Source of the DNA: Lepidurus packardi
Taxonomy: Eukaryota > Arthropoda > Branchiopoda > Notostraca > Triopsidae
NCBI GenBank assembly: GCA_023053545.1
Contig: JAKZAN010000001.1
Span: 248,001-312,000 of the forward strand
DNA: 64,000 bases
Direction of reading: 5' to 3'
Under the pieces are notes generated by a model. It was not told the origin of the DNA and did not search any database. It saw only the letters and a program-made list of their open reading frames with translations. This document shows, one piece after another, positions 45,361-55,398 of the stretch. The position numbers and the translations under genes are program-made. Every line of letters starts with the position of its first letter. Within the stretch, counting starts at the first letter, position 1.

Positions 45361-45377
45361 TAGGCTCCACCGTGGCC
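45361..45377 (-). repeat. K1 right terminal inverted repeat
   Basis: TAGGCTCCACCGTGGCC, reverse complement of the K1 left end. TTAA follows. Confidence 0.85.
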
Positions 45378-45381
45378 TTAA
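45378..45381. repeat. TTAA shared by K1 and K2
   Basis: A single TTAA is the right flank of K1 and the left flank of K2; the first bases of K2 (GGCCACGGTG) follow at once. Confidence 0.8.
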
Positions 45382-45399
45382 GGCCACGGTGTAGTGTAA
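45382..45399 (+). repeat. K2 left terminal inverted repeat
   Basis: GGCCACGGTGTAGTGTAA, inverted at 50639-50656 with one mismatch. Confidence 0.8.
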
Positions 45400-46171
45400 C
45401 TCCTTATGGCGCTATAGCATGGCAAACTTAAGTTACACCTTTCTCAGTCCCTTTGCAATATAATCAAATTGTATTGTGACAGTAATGTATGGTATTTCTT
45501 TTTCAATTTAACTGGGTTGCTAGTTTTTAATATTTGGCTTCCATAAATTTTTTACGTAGAAGAACATGTTAAAATATTGATATAGAAAAAAAAACCGAAC
45601 CCAGATTTTTCGAGTTTATTATTATGATATTTTTAAAGAAAGAATTTTTCAATTATCTCTTACTGTTTACTTGGAAAGGTGTACTAAAGTTTATGAAATT
45701 CGGATGAGAAATTGTGCTGCCACTCAGAAAATAACGACCAGGCAGGAAACTGCATAGCTTGTGCAGAAATCAAGAATGAGGATGAAAAGGAGATACCGTA
45801 AAAGTAGGGGGAAGGATATGACAAGTCACTAATTGGGTTTGCTCGAGCCTAAAGTAACCCAAGGGCACAAATACCTTGTGGCATTTTACCCTTTTCTTTT
45901 TGTCTCCGAATGGCTTTTCTCGAACATTTTCCCCCTGTTAGCAAAGAGGGGAAAGAGGTCAAGAAAGCGAACCAAGTTGGGTCTAGAAAAGGTGAAAAGA
46001 TTTCCGGCTTGGTTACGAAAGCTAAGACTATAAGTATAGCTGCAGTTAGCTGCTTGGCGTGTAAATTTGGAAAATTTACAGTACAAATACATACATTTAT
46101 TAAAGAAACTTACCTTACGTGTTGGTTTGTAATAATGAAAACTAGCTTTACTTAGGCATCAGTTCTAATTT

Positions 46172-46384
46172 GGTCATCACCGGATGCAAGTAACTCTTAG
46201 CTCAATGGTATATTTAAAAGATACCATTTCACGGTGGCATTTTATATTTGACATCTCACGAGAGGCTCAAACTATCCTTTACTCTCAGGCATTAGTTAGT
46301 ATTGTCATCACCGGATGCAAAAAACTCTTGGCTCAATGGTATATTTAAAAGATACCATTTCACGGTGGCATTTTATATTTGATA
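46172..46384. repeat. Direct repeat of about 81 bp in the K2 3' non-coding part
   Basis: 46172-46252 and 46304-46384 both start GTCATCACCGGATGCAA and share TCAATGGTATATTTAAAAGATACC and the following sequence, differing at about five positions. Each copy contains the GGTAT..ATACC inverted motif. Confidence 0.85.
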
Positions 46385-46554
46385 GCAACCTCTCGGATGT
46401 TTTTCATTGGTGAACTCAATGATTTCATGAAGGAAATCATCTCACGAGAGGCTTTGACGTGCATTTCATATAAGCTTTCAATAAGTTGACCTCACGGTAC
46501 ATTTATAATTTTAATCCATGTGCATGTTTGACCAACATAATATGTGCATCAGAT

Positions 46555-47822
46555 CACTGATCAAGTGGTCTCTTTGCGGCCTTTTTACCGTTTGTTTGGT
46601 CTGCGACCTTTTTAGCCTCTATAGCGGCCAAAACGTAAGGCGGCCAAAACGTAAGGCGGCTCCCGCGGAGCCAACTTTTGTCCCATCCGCGGGTCTGCAA
46701 GTTCAAGCAACATACAGTCCATGAAAAAGGCTCTGAGTTTTGGAAGCATTGTGTCTTCCCAAAATACCCTGTCAAACACAATCCGCTCAACTTGCAAACT
46801 GTTCTTTGTCCATGCAACAAAATCACACCACGCTCTTCCGGTCACGGCAAGCTGTCCTGTAACTTGGTAGTAGTGATTGTGCGTTCTCTTCAATCTCAGT
46901 TTGTCACCATCAACTAACTCTAGAAAGCAGTCCTTCGGTTTAGATTTTACAAATTCAATGAAGGAAGACGCTGTCTCTGCCTTTTGGGGACACTTTATCT
47001 CGATAAGTCCTTCGTCACCTACAAGGCCGTCGGGAGATGCTCCCAGGTAACCTAGCTCAGGATGCACCCAAAACCCTGATGGGACTACAGTCACACAGTT
47101 CTTTATTTCGTAGTCTTTCCTGGCATTTGGCTCATTGGCCTGTCCGTAACGAGTAGCCTACCTTCTGTGCTAATGTTATTAGGACTTAGTATTGCTTGCA
47201 ATGTATTTTGACGCAAAGTTGTATCTCTGAGCTTACACACTTTGCCAAAGTGAGAAGCGGTCAGTCTACTCGCCCTTGCATCAAACCAATCAGAAGAATC
47301 AGCCTGCTCTCTAGTTTTCTCTTCAAGGGCCACAATCTGCTCCCTGCTAAGCTGCTGTTGAGCAACAATCAGTTTGCACCTGTCACGTAAGATCTCCTCT
47401 GGCAAATCTGGCTTTCCATAATGGCAATCAGGTCCTGCGAAAGCTTCGCGCCTCCGAGTCAAAGCTTGTCGTGGAGAAGCAATAGCATTATTTTCCCGTG
47501 ACTTCTCTAACCGATTTCTGAACGAAAGAATATCGTCGTGACAATTCTTGGCAAAATTTTCTGTAGCAATGCTACAGGAACCATATTTTTTCAAAATAGC
47601 AGCCTGAAAACCTCGTCCATGGTGATATTCTAGAACAGCACCATAACATCGGTAATTATAAGATCCCCTTTGCGAGCGGAGAAATTGCTTGCCACCAGAG
47701 AATTTAGCCACCATGGACATAAACCGCTCTGCGAGGTTAGTCGTAACTTCGGTAAGCAAACCTGCAGCTTTGCTCCTACAGCCCAACAAGATCTCCATTA
47801 CTTCAGTGTACATTCTGTACAT
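46555..47822 (-). pseudogene. YqaJ-family exonuclease part of K2, frameshifted
   Basis: Two open pieces: 47822-47103 (GLLTEVTTNLAERFMSMV, then WFDARASRLTASHFG) and 47094-46612 (LGYLGASPDGLVGDEG, IEIKCPQKAE, HYYQVTGQLAVTG). They are joined one frame off by an extra segment of about 14 nt near 47160. At the C-terminal end a 16-bp tandem duplication (CGGCCAAAACGTAAGG, 46625-46656) shifts the frame away from the AAIEAKKVADQTNGKKAAK tail, which ends at 46555. Catalytic motifs (SPDG, EIKCP, QVTGQ) are present, so loss of function is due to the small insertions only. Confidence 0.8.
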
Positions 47823-49379
47823 TCTGCAGTGTGTACATTCTGTTTCAATTTCTGACCCACTGACTTACAACCCTTTCCACCATCGCTGGCAGCAGTGCAA
47901 AAAGTGTGGTCATTCAAAAGATAATGTCTGGGACCATTGCTCAGAAATGAACGAAGTTGATCAACATTTCCCTTCAATCTAGCGTTACGATTGATTGCAC
48001 CTCGTGCTGCACCGCCAAGTTTACGTATCAAAAGAGGGGTCAAAATTTTCTTATTGGCAGGGGTTTTGCCCTGAAGTTTATACAGAGCTTTCGTGAAATT
48101 TTTCATTACATGATTTGCACACTCAAGCTTGCGGACGGTTTTCTGAGTGCGAGGAGTATTAGCGAGGATAGCATTATGGGTCGAAGAGTCCCCGTCACCA
48201 ATAAACGTTCGATAGCGCAAGCCGTGCTTGTCTTCAGCATCTCTAAAACCATCTACAATAATGGAGCTTTCCATTGCTGTAGACGGAGCGTCCCAGTTTT
48301 TGAAACATTCGTGGGGGCGAGGATCCACTTGTTTGTTCTTAGCTTGTTGACAAATGGAACAATATTTGTTACGAACTCCTACATGCAATATTTTCTTGGT
48401 CCGCGCACCAATGATTACGCCCACACCTGACTTGGCTGTGTACCTGGTGCCGTGGCTCCTTTGAGACCACCCACCATCGCCAATTACGGTTATGTACGGC
48501 GTGTTGTCTTCGTCGATTTGTTCAGCCCGTTCAGCCGATTCACGTTCTTCCTTCCCTGCATTTTCTATTTCTAGCTTTGCCTCTTTCTCCCATATTTTCC
48601 CAACTTTACGTTCCTGTTCAATAAATGAGTTGCGGTTCATTGAAGGAACGCCAACGGTTGCCATGAATTCTTCTAAGTGGTTATGGGCTGCACCAATTTG
48701 CATAATTCCCATTGCAATTTTTGTGTTGACGGACAGAGCCTGAACTTTATCTGACCTCAAGCGTGCAGCATGCGGCGAAATGTTCTTTTGGGTAGGCCTT
48801 ACATGCGCATATGGAGAAACCTGGTCAGTTGTTATAAAAATATTCTTCTGGCATTTCTCACATTTGAAAGCAAAACTGCTCCAAAAACCTTTCTTAACTT
48901 CCTTTTGGAAAGGAATGGGTGAGCGACAAATATCGTAGTGTTCAAAAATCTTATTGTGCCCTGACAAGAAATGGCAAACATTTACTAATCGAAGTCCGTC
49001 AACTTCTTTCTTCATTTTTGGTTGCGAATACCAAACAGGTTCAATGTTAAGTTCTACAGCATCAATTTCTGCCTGTTCTTTAAGAATGCGTGAAATTTCG
49101 TCATCTTCGAGACAGTTCGTTTCTTTGTCAAGGAGATCTAAACTAGCAAAGCTATTGGAAACAACGGAGCTAGTGCTAGCTATAGGCTCAATGGAAACTG
49201 ATTCTATAGCAGGTCTGGAACTTACAGTACAAGAAGTTTGTAATTTTAAAACTTTCACCTGGCGATACTTCATCTGGATCTGCTGGGTGTTCTTGGCAAA
49301 GCTTTTCTCTTCGGTTCTTCAAAGCAACGCCTCTCAGTTTCTGTTTGCTACAGGATGACAGTATTTTTTTTCTTGCCAT
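47798..49379 (-). CDS. Mutator/Kolobok-like DDE transposase of K2
   Basis: The main ORF is 49273-47798 (491 residues); an upstream piece starting MARKKILSSCSKQKL (49379) is probably the N-terminus, joined by an unresolved intron or frameshift near 49270. A cysteine pair (FKCEKCQKNIFI) precedes the catalytic part. There, GDGGWSQRSHGTRY (first Asp, about 48470-48490), NKYCSICQQA (CxxC insert), AMESSIIVDGF and YRTFIGDGDSSTHN (about 48184-48205) follow the order of the Mutator-like transposase domain (DDE, RNase H fold), with LECANHVMKNF after it. Near 47820 a local GTACATTCTG repeat shifts the frame into the YqaJ part, so the original was one fused protein. It would bind the TIRs and cut and join at TTAA; this copy is inactive as a fusion. 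Confidence 0.8.
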
Positions 49380-50656
49380 TTTCAGTCAGTAGTACCGATG
49401 CAAAAAACAAATAACGTAATAACTTGCGCCACTCAATGTTTGTACGACTCACGAACGCAGTAATGAACTTTTTCGTTGTCGTTTTAAATGATCAACTACA
49501 ATGCTATAATGTTTGAAACTATTCAAGAAATTGGTAACACCGAAATCAAGAACCGCTGATGCTGATCTCTGATTACGGAATGCGTTCTAGTCAAAGTTTC
49601 ATAACAATATTCCGAAAAGTTAGTGAAATAGTAAAAGTGAATGTTCTTTGAAATCGCATTTTGGCAAATTACACAAACACTACAAATTAAAAAGTCCTTC
49701 AGTTTTGAGAAATATTGAATTCCCCTCAGTAGAAAAATTATGCGTTTCCAGTTATTCCGTTGGGATATAATCAAAGCTTGTTGTTGTAGTGAATTTGAGA
49801 TCGAAAGTGAAGGTTGTTGCAAAATACTGATCCTCAATAATTTGGAATCTATTTTATTGGTTACTTCCTTTGACTGATTCATGTCTAAAAGCTAAAATAT
49901 TCAGTAACTTATTTTACATTCCAGAGTTTCACGCTGGGGCCAAGCAGGAAAAACTATTGCAAGATGTAATTTAGCGATCAATGACCTATCGGCATCAAGA
50001 TGATCATCAGCGTGCATTACACTTTTCAGCAGGGCCATAGCAGTTTAACATGGCAATTTTAACCCGGTCATCAACATTTCGAACGAAAGCCCAAAAGAGC
50101 AAGATCTTCGAAGGCTATTAGTTGACTAGAGCTAGAATATAAACAGTGATCGCTAAGACGAGCGATAAGATGGGTGGTAACCTTGAGTGTAAAGCACGGT
50201 AATGGCAATTTTCTAGGAAAATAGTATTATTTAGTTCGGAATTTCTAAGTACACTTCTAAAGCTTGGAAATTGGATTATCCCTTCCATTGGTATTTTATA
50301 CATAAAACGACGGTGTCAACCTTGACCATAAAGAATGGTAATGACAATTTTCTAAGAAAATATAATTGTTTATTTCGCAATTTCTAAATACTTACACGTC
50401 TAGCGCATGCAAATTGGATTATCAGTTAAATTGGTATTCCCTCCCATTCTCAAGCGAACATAGGGAGGAAGTTCCTTAGCATAAGCTGACCTTTTCCCTT
50501 TACCCCATACTTTACCCTAATTATTGTGTGCAGACCTCTAGTGCGAGAAATTAGTCATAGGTGTATATTTATTTGTAGCATTCTCAGGATATAGGGGTCT
50601 ATGCCAGCGACATCTTTTGACGGAAAATAGTCAACTACTTACACCACACCGTGGCC
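49380..50656. other. K2 5' non-coding part with TIR and internal duplication
   Basis: AT-rich, with no ORF of note. About 140 bp are tandemly duplicated and diverged: 50174-50300 and 50316-50440 share AACCTTGA..TAAAG...GGTAATG.CAATTTTCTA.GAAAAT. It holds the presumed promoter of the transposase. Confidence 0.6.
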
Positions 50657-50660
50657 TTAA
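50639..50660 (-). repeat. K2 right TIR and TTAA target site
   Basis: TTACACCACACCGTGGCC followed by TTAA (50657-50660), then GCGGTAGCGGTGCC, which is the NLR 3' flank. Confidence 0.85.
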
Positions 50661-51169
50661 GCGGTAGCGGTGCCAAGTGGCCGTAACCGTAAGTAGAACA
50701 GCAACATTAAATGAGAATAAACATGAAAGTATAAAAACCCTTCAATGAGTCCTGTAAGGTAATGTAAACCTGCAGTGACATCGAAATGCTGCTTGTAAGC
50801 GGTTCCGAGAGTGAAATTCCGTTTACATATGCTATAATTACAAACGAAATGGCTGAAATTAGCAGAGCGATACTACAATAACATGTCTGATTAGCAGTAA
50901 TTACCTACTACGGCTGTAGCGGACGGGTTAACTATACAGCTTTCTTATTCGCAAAATATTATTATTTCTTATTTCTTATTAGAAAACGGTTGGAACGTAC
51001 TAGAATGCTTTGGCGTTGTATTAATGAAAAAAAAGTTGAATGGGGTACTTAAAGAATTTAAAGGAACTTAAAGGAATTTCTTATTGGCATACATCCACAA
51101 GGATATACTTCTTTGATTAATAGCTTTCGAAATTGCTACTGGATCTTTCAGCAGAATTAAATACGCAAT
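50657..51169. repeat. 3' flank of NLR copy 3, segmental duplication
   Basis: Starts at the TTAA and matches 3945-4451 and 35009-35510 with small indels. A short tandem of AAAGAATTTAAAGGAACTTAAAGGAA at 51050-51075 is private to this copy. Confidence 0.85.
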
Positions 51170-54100
51170 TTACACAGGGAACCAAAGCTCGTACACCTCA
51201 TCTTCTACGTACCTAAGGCGGTATTCTAGTTTTCGTTCTCTGAACACATGCATAGCATCACATGCATTCTCCTTATATAAGTCATGCAGCGTTAACGAAG
51301 TATTAGATTCATTGTCGTTTGTTTTTCCTGGCCATTTTTCAGCCTTGTCTGCAATAGCATGGAATATACCAATTTTAAAACGGTTCCAAAATTGACAAGA
51401 TAAAGTTTGAAGCATAGGAACACTTAAAACTATTTTGAACAAAGCCAAGACAATATGATCGCTTTTCAAAGCTTCCTCATCACTGGAGGATAATGGAGTT
51501 GAAGGACCAGGACCTATGGAAATGATCTTTGATAAATCAGGTTCATAAATTCCCAGTTCGACTCTCTTCATCCTCGGACAGCGTTGAAGGGCTTCTCGGA
51601 TCGGATGCAGCATCAGAACATCCCTGTTTGGCCAAAAGGTTCGTAATAATGACAAGTCTTCAATACTGTCTTCACTACTTCCGGTTAAGGCCTCCAACAA
51701 CTGGTTGGCATAGAACTCCTTCTTTGGAGTCTTTCCATAGATTCTGCCGATGGAAAGGGTCCGCAGATTAGGTGCAGTTAGGTTCAACCAACTAAACAAT
51801 TCGATTGGAAAATCGCAGTCATCGATGGTCAATTCCTCCAGGTTTAGTGCTAGATTTCTCCAAGCAAGGAGGAGCTCTTGGTTCTCATCAGCTGACGGAA
51901 GCCATCCAGTAAGCTCCAATGAAACTAAAAACAGACGAAGCCTTTTCAGACAGCATTTATCCTTTACCGCGTACTTGCTGATGTCAGTAACCTGTAATAC
52001 GAGTAAAACGGAATTTCTTCGTATAAACAAGGGTGAATTGTGATTGAATTATTCATGAAAAGGGTGGTGGCGCGAATATGAAAAGTTTTTGGGCAGTGCA
52101 ATTGCACAATTTTCTCACTCACGTCAAATTGGAAACTCATTCTGGAAAGCTTTAGCGTTTCAAGTTTACTGGCGAGCATCACTAGGTCTTCAAGCAGTAC
52201 GCCTTTAGTTGTCGTGAGGTCCAGCGAAGTGAGACTGCACCCAGGCTCCGAAAGTCGTTTTAATATTGGCTTCAACACACCAGGACTAGAAAAACCTCGT
52301 TAGTTAATAGTTCTGATTACGTGGCTATTGTCCTTATACCCCAAGTCCAGGTGTTGCAAGTGAGACAACCACTTCTCAGCCAATACTTCCGATAGTAGTG
52401 TTGTGTCATTATCATACCCTGCAATAAGAATTCAAAGAGTAAGTTGGAGTGTGTTGCTGCATCATCTTGGAGACGTCCACATGACATGACATCAACGTCT
52501 GCGATCCAATAATTACAGCGCTCCCTCGTACTTACAATTTACATCGAACTCGACATGCTTGAGACGGCAAGCTTCAGGAACCTCTTGCATGGCCTCGGTC
52601 ATCGCCGTTATTAAATCTAAGTATTAAAAATAGCCAAAATAAAATCCAGAAATATAACTTAACCTACCTTTTGAAGTGTAATAGAATCTCAATTGAACAG
52701 GACAGGAAGCAGATGTAAGAAGCTCCTGAAGACTTTGAGCTAATTCTTGTCGCGTTTGGTCGCCAGTTATGTCGTAGTTTCCAAAACATTGCAATGAACG
52801 AAGAACAACACCGGACTTGGACAATGTCTGCAACACAACTGGAAAATTGTGTGCCTTAAAACCCCCTTCCAAAAGAATGGAAATGGGGCAATATTTTGGT
52901 GATGCAAAGAGTGCGTTTGTTCTTCCAGTGTTTTTCTTGCCGAACTCTTCAACCAGTTGAAGCAGAGTTAGGCTAGGGTCAGCTGAGCTAACTGTGACAA
53001 ATCTATCATATGCATGTAATTTTGCTTTGAAGTACAGCTCGTTCTGCAGAGCATCTTTAAATTCGGACCAGGTACCAGCTGCACCATATTGGGTGAAATA
53101 ATTTTTCATAAAGAAGTTAAGACAGTCGGAAGGAAACTTAATGTCACGGAAAGCGTCGACTAAACTCCTCGACTTTCCTATTTCTATCAGGGAAACCGCA
53201 ACTTCATTGAAGCTGGCCTTAAGCCGATACAGGTCAAGTAAGTTCTGTTCCAAAAGATTCCGGTCGGTTTCTCTACCAAGATAGTAGGCGGCTAGAAATT
53301 CTGCCGTGGTTCGGTGAGGAACTTGGTAACGAGGAATCTTCTCTTTGGTGTCTTGGATCAGAACACCTGCCTCGATTAGTTGAGTAACTTTGACGTCGGT
53401 AGTTTCAGCCTTTGATTTGTTTCCCGTTATGTCAAATAAGGTGAAGCTCATGCTTTTAGTTTTCAGACCGTTGACGCAAAGACGACCAAACTCTTGGAGG
53501 TAGCTTTCATGACCTTCTATGATCTGACTGTCGAGGACACTCAAGTTCCAGAATTCTCCAGTTTGCTTCCTGGCTGCGCGGTAGAGGTTCCGGTTGATCA
53601 TGGCAAAGTAAAGACCCGAAAGAGTTGAAGGTAGTTCACGGTTCGGGCACTCGCTGACTAAGCAGCACATCATGACGCAAAGCAGTGGACATTGAGCTAG
53701 TTCCTTGTAAGGACTCTCGGCTAGTAGCTTCCACACGAATTGCTCGAATTGCTCCAGACTGAGTGGTTGAGCTTCAGGCTTTAGTTTGTAAATTTCTTCA
53801 ACATTTTTAAAATTATCGATACTAGGTAGGATCGAGTCATCCAGTTCGCAATCAGAATCCGAGTCATCGAGTTCGCTATCGGAATCCGACACTACGAGCG
53901 GTACTGTTCTGACGAAACAACTTAAAACATCGGCTTTGGTTAAGTGACCTGCCTTGATGAAGAACTTGCCAACTGCCTCTGCCACTTGTCTTTGTCCAAA
54001 GCCTTTCACTCTTACAAGCAAGGCATTACCTTTGACATGATCGGGTACATGTCCGAATCTCGATGTGAGCACCACGTGGCACTTGCTCATCGTGTTTTCT

Positions 54101-54896
54101 TTCTTCATTATCCGATCTACGTCTTTCTTGGTCTTAGCAGTGGCCTCATCGTACCCGTCAAGCAGCATCAGAACTTCTGCTGCTCGTTTACTTTTTAGTA
54201 CATCCTTTAGTTCCGTGTCCATCTTCTCGTCGTAGATTGATTCCATGTAACTCAAGATGTTTTCCTAGTTGAAATTTAGGAACAATTAGAGCCTTGATGA
54301 TCCATCTTTAGGTAGACTTACATCTTCACCAACGGAGCCCAGTTTTACTACAAGCAGTAGACTAAAATCACTGGTGTACTTGTTTGAGTCGCTTTTAGAC
54401 CAATCAGAAGCGATCTTAAGCATCAAGGTTGACTTTCCATATCCGGCGTCCCCTTCGATCAGAATGCGGTAACTACCCCCTTTCTGAAATGCCCATGGAA
54501 TGCGCTAGTTGAGTTTTAAGAGAATTAAGGTTTAAGAGTTGCACTTACCTGACATCGTTCGAAAAGTTCTTCCACACCGAACTTGTCCGTCGCTGAGTTT
54601 TGTAAGGCCAGCTCCGTATAGACTTCGCCGATGTCCCAAGTGTGCTCGGGGTACCATGGCAGTGGAGAAGCTTTGCACAAGGCAGTCGAATAGTACTCTT
54701 TCAAGTCTTCGCACTAGAAAAGCAAACCCATACAGTTGTTGACATTGCTACTATCAATGAATTCGAGCCTTTACTTCTAACTTATTCATGTCCGCGGGTT
54801 GGTTTCCAACGTTACTGACACCACCAATGCAAACATTTTCAACACCATTGACGGTAACTGGACCATTGAAGGTATTAGTAGTGCTTTGTTGGGAAC
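51170..54896 (-). CDS. NACHT-LRR (NLR-like) receptor, copy 3
   Basis: Exons: 54896-54775, 54713-54549, 54483-54322, 54264-52668, 52616-52536, 52418-52340, 52285-52123 and 51991-51170, all phases matching copies 1 and 2, about 1060 residues. Exon 1 encodes NTFNGPVTVNG and NVCIGGVSNV (RHIM-like, 54834-54811). Exon 3 has Walker A (54453-54427) and lacks 4 residues after the acceptor and 3 in NDH-T. Exon 4 has Walker B (LLDGYDEA), VVLTSRFGHV and the winged-helix-like part, plus a 15-residue internal repeat of an acidic SDSDSELDDS stretch. Two in-frame stops (54267-54310) seen in a plain translation fall inside the 57-nt intron 54321-54265 (CAG acceptor changed to TAG, still AG), so they are harmless. 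LRRs end at 51170. Exon upstream of 54896 has an inconsistent frame. It is probably functional apart from the unresolved N-terminus. Confidence 0.8.
54811..54834 (-). other. RHIM/amyloid-signalling-like motif in NLR copy 3
   Basis: Codons for VCIGGVSN, with the same NTFxGP[IV]xV context as copy 2. Absent from copy 1. Confidence 0.4.
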
Positions 54897-55080
54897 CTAT
54901 AATGAGACATCGGTATTTAATTTTAACCCCTCATACCCCTTAAACCTTGTAAAGTATGGTTGCCTACTTCCAGCTTCCGAGCTTTTCTTTTCTGAGGTGT
55001 GGTCCATCGTGCCAGTATTTTCCTCAACTTATCCACGATGTCGCTTCACCAAGTTGACTTTTCTCTAAGGGAAATCTCTT
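54897..55080 (-). other. Upstream exon region of NLR copy 3, frame unresolved
   Basis: Homologous to the copy 2 stretch 39258-39420 (KILARWT, RKARKLEVGN) and the relic at 27441. Copy 3 reads DIVDKLRKILARW, preceded in the same frame by a TGA at about 55046, and the 40-nt interval to the motif exon has intron-like ends (G|GTATGAG..TTATAG) but would be very short. Confidence 0.4.
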
Positions 55081-55398
55081 TGTTTTAAACATGGATTCAC
55101 GTAAACAAGATAACTATCTGAAGCACTTTCTGCCACGCCCTTTGCAGTTTACATTAAAAGCAGCAAACTGCGAACGTCAGACGACAATAAACTTCTTCTT
55201 CTTCTTTGTGTTGTTATAGACGACAGGCGAATCGTCATCGCATCGTCGTCTGCAGCATTCCCACTTGATGTCGCTGTCTACTCCTTCTGTCTTCTCTGGT
55301 CCACGCACGAATTTACATAGTTTAATTGGAATGGGCGTGCCAAAGAGAGTGCATGTTATGGAAGGTGATAGAGTTTAGACCATCACCGAGCCGATTAC
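55081..55398. promoter_or_regulatory. Upstream region of NLR copy 3, candidate promoter or 5' UTR
   Basis: 55190-55395 matches 8453-8680 upstream of copy 1. No ORF. It ends at the poly-purine edge of non-LTR element D. Confidence 0.35.

Larger units (their letters stand above)
42092..45377 (-). mobile_element. Kolobok/Mutator-like DNA transposon K1, DDE domain deleted
   Basis: Terminal inverted repeats of 17 bp, identical: GGCCACGGTGGAGCCTA at 42092-42108 and its complement at 45361-45377, flanked by TTAA on both sides (42088-42091, 45378-45381). Inside lies a YqaJ nuclease ORF (43904-45179) whose protein resembles the C-terminal half of the K2 polyprotein; the transposase half has been deleted. 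The region 42120-43700 is AT-rich and non-coding. TTAA duplication plus this transposase type points to the Kolobok superfamily; piggyBac shares TTAA but has a different transposase. Confidence 0.8.
45382..50656 (-). mobile_element. Kolobok/Mutator-like DNA transposon K2 with transposase and YqaJ nuclease
   Basis: Ends GGCCACGGTGTAGTGTAA (45382-45399) and, inverted, TTACACCACACCGTGGCC (50639-50656), matching at 17 of 18 positions, with TTAA at both sides (45378-45381 and 50657-50660). The 5.3-kb body holds on the minus strand an N-terminal segment, a DDE transposase (47798-49379) and a YqaJ nuclease (46555-47822), which in K2 are broken by small insertions. Non-coding ends: 45400-46540 and 49380-50656, both with internal duplications. 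The homologous empty site is seen at 3945 and 35009, where TTAAGCGGTAGCGG is uninterrupted. Confidence 0.82.

Noticed and set aside
47957-48430. 157-codon plus-strand ORF
   Set aside because: Antisense shadow of the K2 transposase, which has clear domain motifs in the other strand.
42088-50660. piggyBac assignment because of TTAA
   Set aside because: The transposase has the Mutator-like GDG..CxxC..GDGDS pattern, not the piggyBac domain, and the ends are GGCC instead of CCY.
54265-54321. Two stop codons in NLR copy 3 as proof of a pseudogene
   Set aside because: They lie in a 57-nt stretch with perfect donor and acceptor signals that is also present in both paralogues; splicing removes them.
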